10,352 nucleotides of DNA, from the NCBI GenBank assembly GCA_003517725.1, contig DOZZ01000219.1:10674-21025 (forward strand), given 5' to 3'. A model generated the notes under the pieces. The model saw only the letters and a program-made list of their open reading frames with translations. It did not search any database and was not told where the DNA came from. Within the stretch, counting starts at the first letter, position 1. Every line of letters starts with the position of its first letter. Of this stretch, positions 8,048 to 10,352 are shown one piece after another. Source of the DNA: Bryobacterales bacterium (GTDB lineage Bacteria; Acidobacteriota; Terriglobia; Bryobacterales; Bryobacteraceae). A program made the position numbers and the translations under genes.

Positions 8048-8797
8048 CTAGCCGGTCGCGGGCGCCGGTTGTGGGTCAAACCGGATGGCGGGCAACTCTT
8101 CCACGGCGCGGCGCAGCGCCTGCTCCCAGCGGTTGTGGATATCCTGCAGCTCCGGGTCGAATGCCGTGAAGCGGCGGTAGCCATCGATGCGCAGCGTGTT
8201 GTTGCGATACATCAACAGGTCGATGGGCGGCCCCACGGTCACGTTCGAACGCATGGTGGAATCGAACGAGAGCAGCGCATATTTGGCCGCATCGGTCAGC
8301 GTGGTCTCCTCATAGGTGACGCCGCGGTCGAGGATCGGCCGCCCATATTTGCACTCACCCAGTTGCAAATAGGGAGAGTCCTCGGTGGCGCTGATGGGGT
8401 TGCCCTGCGGGTAGATCAGGTACAGCCCGGGCCGCTCCGTACCGACTTGTCCGCCCAGCAGCAGGTTGATGTTGAAATTGAACTCGTCGCGCTCCAGCGC
8501 CGCGCGGTCCATCTCCGAGACCTGGCGCACGCAATCGCCCAGCACTCGCGCCGCCGCGTACAGCGTGTCGGCCTGCGCCAGTCCCTCGCCCTTTTCAAAG
8601 CTCTTGCGCAGCAGTGTGATGGCCGACTGGGTCAGCGAAAGGCTGCCGCTGGTCAGCACTGTGAACATGCGCTCGCCGGGCCTGACGAACGTGTGCATCT
8701 TGCGGCAGACGTTCACCTGATCGTATCCGGCGTTGGTCCTGGAATCGGACGCCAGGATCAGCCCTTCCTTGGTGATGATGCCGACGCAATATGTCAT
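8048..8797 (-). CDS. Anbu-type proteasome-related peptidase (ancestral beta subunit)
   Basis: A 249-residue Ntn-hydrolase of the Anbu family (proteasome-type protease, relative of HslV and 20S beta subunits). The N-terminus MTYCVGIITKEGLILASDSR is diagnostic: removal of Met would expose Thr2 as the catalytic nucleophile. Asp18 (SDSRTNAG) and Lys33 (CRKMHTF) match the other proteasome-type active-site residues. Later family features are FTVLTSGSLSLTQS, NINLLLGGQ, YLIYPQGN and the DAAKYALLSFDSTMRSN region. Anbu proteins self-assemble into open rings or helices in the cytoplasm; natural substrates are unclear. The frame extends upstream to a TTG at 8836, but the ATG at 8797 is chosen because it places Thr at the mature N-terminus. 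It is divergent from the transglutaminase-like gene and upstream of the receptor gene on the same strand. The transglutaminase pairing is known for Anbu loci; the usual ATP-grasp and alpha-E partners are not in view. Confidence 0.92.
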   Translation of the reverse strand: MTYCVGIITKEGLILASDSRTNAGYDQVNVCRKMHTFVRPGERMFTVLTSGSLSLTQSAITLLRKSFEKGEGLAQADTLYAAARVLGDCVRQVSEMDRAALERDEFNFNINLLLGGQVGTERPGLYLIYPQGNPISATEDSPYLQLGECKYGRPILDRGVTYEETTLTDAAKYALLSFDSTMRSNVTVGPPIDLLMYRNNTLRIDGYRRFTAFDPELQDIHNRWEQALRRAVEELPAIRFDPQPAPATG

Positions 8798-8804
8798 CTC
8801 CTTT
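8798..8804 (-). promoter_or_regulatory. Unusually placed Shine-Dalgarno-like sequence abutting the Anbu start
   Basis: On the - strand AAAGGAG ends directly against the ATG at 8797, with no spacer. This is too close for normal use, although the protein family clearly dictates this start codon. No other in-frame ATG lies nearby. Confidence 0.45.
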
Positions 8805-8806
8805 GG

Positions 8807-8836
8807 ATTGTGGCAAGCGGCGGCCGGCGAGGGCAA
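8807..8836 (-). promoter_or_regulatory. Candidate Anbu promoter
   Basis: On the - strand TTGCCC (8831-8836) and CACAAT (8807-8812) are separated by 18 bases, each matching four of six sigma-70-type consensus positions. Transcription would begin within a few bases of the ATG at 8797, giving a leaderless or nearly leaderless message. The match is modest and unproven. Confidence 0.3.
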
Positions 8837-8931
8837 GCAAAAGCGGCTTTAGTTGTAGACTGAGGGAATCCCGCGTACCTCGTCGCCGGGCTGACCGCGC
8901 CGTCATAGCTGAAGATGGATCGACCACAACT

Positions 8932-9744
8932 ATGCTGATTCAGTGCGGGTTTGACATCGAGTTCGACGTTCCGGAGCCCGCCACCATGCTGACGCTCCTG
9001 CGCGTGCATCCGTCGCTGCGGCAACAATTGCACCAGCCCGATACGCTGCTGGTGACGGGCGGCGAAACGCGCGACGAATTCGTCAATGAGTTCGGCAATC
9101 TGGCCTCGCGCGTCACCGCCGGCTTCGGGCCGCTGCATCTCTCGACGCGGTTTGTAGCCGAGGTTTCAGGCGAGCCCGACGCCGTCAACTGGAACGCGTG
9201 GCAGCACCCGGTGGAGGCGCTGCCGGCCGAGACCCTGCTCTACCTGTTGCCCAGCCGCTACTGCGAAGTCGACCTGATGACGCCCATTGCCTGGGACCTC
9301 TTCGGCCACCTGCCGCTAGGCTGGCCGAAGGTCCAGGGCATTCTCAACTGGGTGCACGAAAAGGTGCTGTTCGGCTATCGCTTCGCGCGGCCCACTAAGA
9401 CCGCGCTCGACACCTTCAACGAACGCACCGGCGTGTGCCGCGACTTCCAGCACCTGGCCATCACCTTCTGCCGCTGCCTGAACATTCCGGCGCGCTACGC
9501 CAGCGGCTACCTGGGCGATATCGGCATCCCCCCGCCGCCGCCCTCCCCCATGGATTTCAGCGCCTGGTTCGAAGTGTATCTGGACGACCGCTGGTGGACC
9601 TGCGACGCGCGCCACAACCAGCCGCGCATTGGCCGCATCCTCATGTCTACCGGCCGCGACGCGGTGGATGCCGCCATCACCACCACCTTCGGATCCAGCA
9701 CTCTGAAAGATTTCGTGATCATCACCGACGAAATACCGGCCTAG
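8932..9744 (+). CDS. Transglutaminase-like family protein (predicted cysteine peptidase/amidase, Anbu-associated)
   Basis: A 270-residue protein with an N-terminal beta-rich region (about 1-85, starting MLIQCGFDIEFDVPEPATML) and a C-terminal transglutaminase-like papain-fold core (about 130-240). The nucleophile is visible as Cys169 in TGVCRDFQHLA, followed by CRCLNIPARYASGYLG. Where the family normally shows HAW, this protein has SAW (Ser210 in MDFSAWFEVYL). Asp225 in CDARHN fits the acidic residue, and His228 follows it. The core is interrupted by a proline run (200-204). Such proteins in Anbu loci are predicted to cut or transfer peptide bonds in a peptide-tagging system; the activity of this one is uncertain. 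The frame is open from 8791, but the ATG at 8932 is chosen because the preceding 47 residues are Arg-rich and unlike the family. No clear ribosome site precedes it. It ends 42 bases before the sulfatase-modifying-factor-like gene. Confidence 0.9.
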   Translation: MLIQCGFDIEFDVPEPATMLTLLRVHPSLRQQLHQPDTLLVTGGETRDEFVNEFGNLASRVTAGFGPLHLSTRFVAEVSGEPDAVNWNAWQHPVEALPAETLLYLLPSRYCEVDLMTPIAWDLFGHLPLGWPKVQGILNWVHEKVLFGYRFARPTKTALDTFNERTGVCRDFQHLAITFCRCLNIPARYASGYLGDIGIPPPPPSPMDFSAWFEVYLDDRWWTCDARHNQPRIGRILMSTGRDAVDAAITTTFGSSTLKDFVIITDEIPA

Positions 9745-9754
9745 TGCAGTGCTG

Positions 9755-9771
9755 CCCGGAAGCCCGGGAGG
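9755..9771 (+). promoter_or_regulatory. Small hairpin overlapping a Shine-Dalgarno before the FGE-like gene
   Basis: CCCGG (9755-9759) pairs with CCGGG (9764-9768) across a four-base loop. The 3' arm overlaps GGGAGG (9766-9771), the only good ribosome site upstream of the FGE-like gene, so folding could mask it. The site is 15 bases from the ATG at 9787, and 7 bases from an out-of-frame ATG at 9779. Confidence 0.3.
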
Positions 9772-9774
9772 CTT

Positions 9775-9780
9775 TACAAT
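9775..9780 (+). promoter_or_regulatory. -10-like element immediately before the FGE-like start
   Basis: TACAAT matches five of six -10 consensus bases and lies six bases before the ATG at 9787, the distance expected if transcription starts at the start codon. No -35 is evident, so this is weak evidence. Confidence 0.25.
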
Positions 9781-9786
9781 GCCGCT

Positions 9787-10352
9787 ATGGGCAACGCCTG
9801 TCCGAATTGTTCCCCGCGCAGAAGAGAATCGGCCCCGGCTGCCTGCCGCGACACGCCGCCGTTGCGCGCCAACGCATCTTCCGACGGCATGGTCAAGCTG
9901 GACGGCGGAGCTTTTTTGATGGGGACGGACTATGCCTTCGGCTTCGCCGCGGATGGCGAGGGGCCCGTTTGTAAGGTTCGCGTGAAGCCCTTCTCGATTG
10001 ATGCGCGGCCCGTCAGCAACGCGCAATTTGAAGAGTTCGTGCAAGCTACGAAGTACCAAACGGAGGCGGAGCGCTTCGGATGGTCGTTCGTCTTTCGCGG
10101 CCATATTCCGGAAGACCGCTATGACGAGCTGGTTCGCGATACCGTGGCCTGCGCGCCGTGGTGGTGCCAGGTGATGGGCGCGACGTGGCGCCACCCCGAG
10201 GGCCCGGATTCCGGCATCGAAGCCCGGCAGGATTTCCCCGTAGTGCACGTCTCTTGGAACGATGCCGCGGCCTATTCCGCGTGGGCCGGCAAGCGCCTCC
10301 CCACCGAAGCCGAATGGGAATACGCGGCGCGCGGCGGACTGGAGCAGAAGCT
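9787..10352 (+). CDS. Formylglycine-generating enzyme (SUMF1/FGE-sulfatase) family protein, 3' end outside window
   Basis: The first 188 residues of an FGE-type protein; the gene continues past the right edge. Motifs are GGAFLMGTD (40-48), [18 protein letters not shown] (68-85), [19 protein letters not shown] (124-142, very close to animal SUMF1), [16 protein letters not shown] (153-168) and [15 protein letters not shown] (170-184). True FGEs oxidise a cysteine in CxPxR sulfatase sequences to formylglycine using copper and oxygen; the copper-binding cysteine pair lies near the C-terminus and cannot be checked here. The wider family also includes sulfoxide synthases and other C-type-lectin-fold proteins, but the PWW...WRHPEGPDS block favours a true FGE. 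The short N-terminal extension is Cys-rich (Cys5, Cys8, Cys20). The start at 9787 is the first ATG in frame; a Met at residue 35 is an alternative. No sulfatase gene is visible nearby. Confidence 0.9.
   Translation, partial: MGNACPNCSPRRRESAPAACRDTPPLRANASSDGMVKLDGGAFLMGTDYAFGFAADGEGPVCKVRVKPFSIDARPVSNAQFEEFVQATKYQTEAERFGWSFVFRGHIPEDRYDELVRDTVACAPWWCQVMGATWRHPEGPDSGIEARQDFPVVHVSWNDAAAYSAWAGKRLPTEAEWEYAARGGLEQK

Noticed and set aside
8069..8863. A 264-codon + strand frame opposite the Anbu gene.
   Set aside because: Low-information composition with no domain; the - strand protein carries all Anbu active-site motifs.
8866..8874. Short palindrome GGGAATCCC in the gap between the Anbu and transglutaminase-like genes.
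   Set aside because: At nine bases it is too short to distinguish from chance, with no second copy or promoter alignment to support an operator.
8791..8931. Upstream extension of the transglutaminase-like gene to an ATG at 8791.
   Set aside because: The 47 extra residues are Arg-rich and unlike the family start, and the extension would overlap the start of the divergent Anbu gene.
9316..10248. A 310-codon - strand frame across the transglutaminase-like and FGE-like genes.
   Set aside because: It spans two well-supported + strand genes and their intergenic gap, and shows no recognisable domain.

Overview
The window looks like chromosomal DNA of a high-GC Gram-negative bacterium, most likely an Acidobacteriota member of the Solibacter/Bryobacter type. 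The main clue is the roughly 1,100-residue TonB-dependent receptor with an N-terminal carboxypeptidase-regulatory-like domain, a family hugely expanded in that phylum. This placement is inferred from protein style; there is no rRNA or other phylogenetic marker here.

Left part (1-4649, all + strand): a tightly packed six-gene run that reads as one operon. In order: a BrkB/YihY-type membrane protein (start possibly outside the window), a DUF1003 membrane protein, a protein with a DUF2892-like hydrophobic hairpin and an SRPBCC domain, a zinc-dependent alcohol dehydrogenase, a short-chain dehydrogenase with an N-terminal membrane anchor, and a 51-residue DUF3309 membrane peptide. Junctions are overlaps of 26 and 4 bases or gaps of about 6 to 22 bases. 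The mix of small envelope proteins and two oxidoreductases suggests an envelope- or redox-stress module; that role is inferred. The run ends at a strong hairpin (4653-4684) lying between convergent genes.

Middle part (4690-8005, - strand): one large outer-membrane receptor gene. Its signal peptide and the start of its first domain lie in a different frame from the rest. A single extra base near 7871-7876 explains this, so it is either a sequencing error or a recently broken gene.

Right part (8048-10352): an Anbu-type proteasome-related peptidase (- strand) diverges from a transglutaminase-like protein (+ strand), followed by the 5' part of a formylglycine-generating-enzyme (SUMF1-like) gene that runs off the window. 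Anbu with transglutaminase-like proteins is a known association in a predicted peptide-tagging/proteolysis system; the ATP-grasp and alpha-E partners of that system are not visible here. The transglutaminase-like protein has Ser where the family's catalytic His is expected. No RNA genes, CRISPR arrays, insertion sequences or long repeats were seen, and no gene-free stretch exceeds 300 bases.
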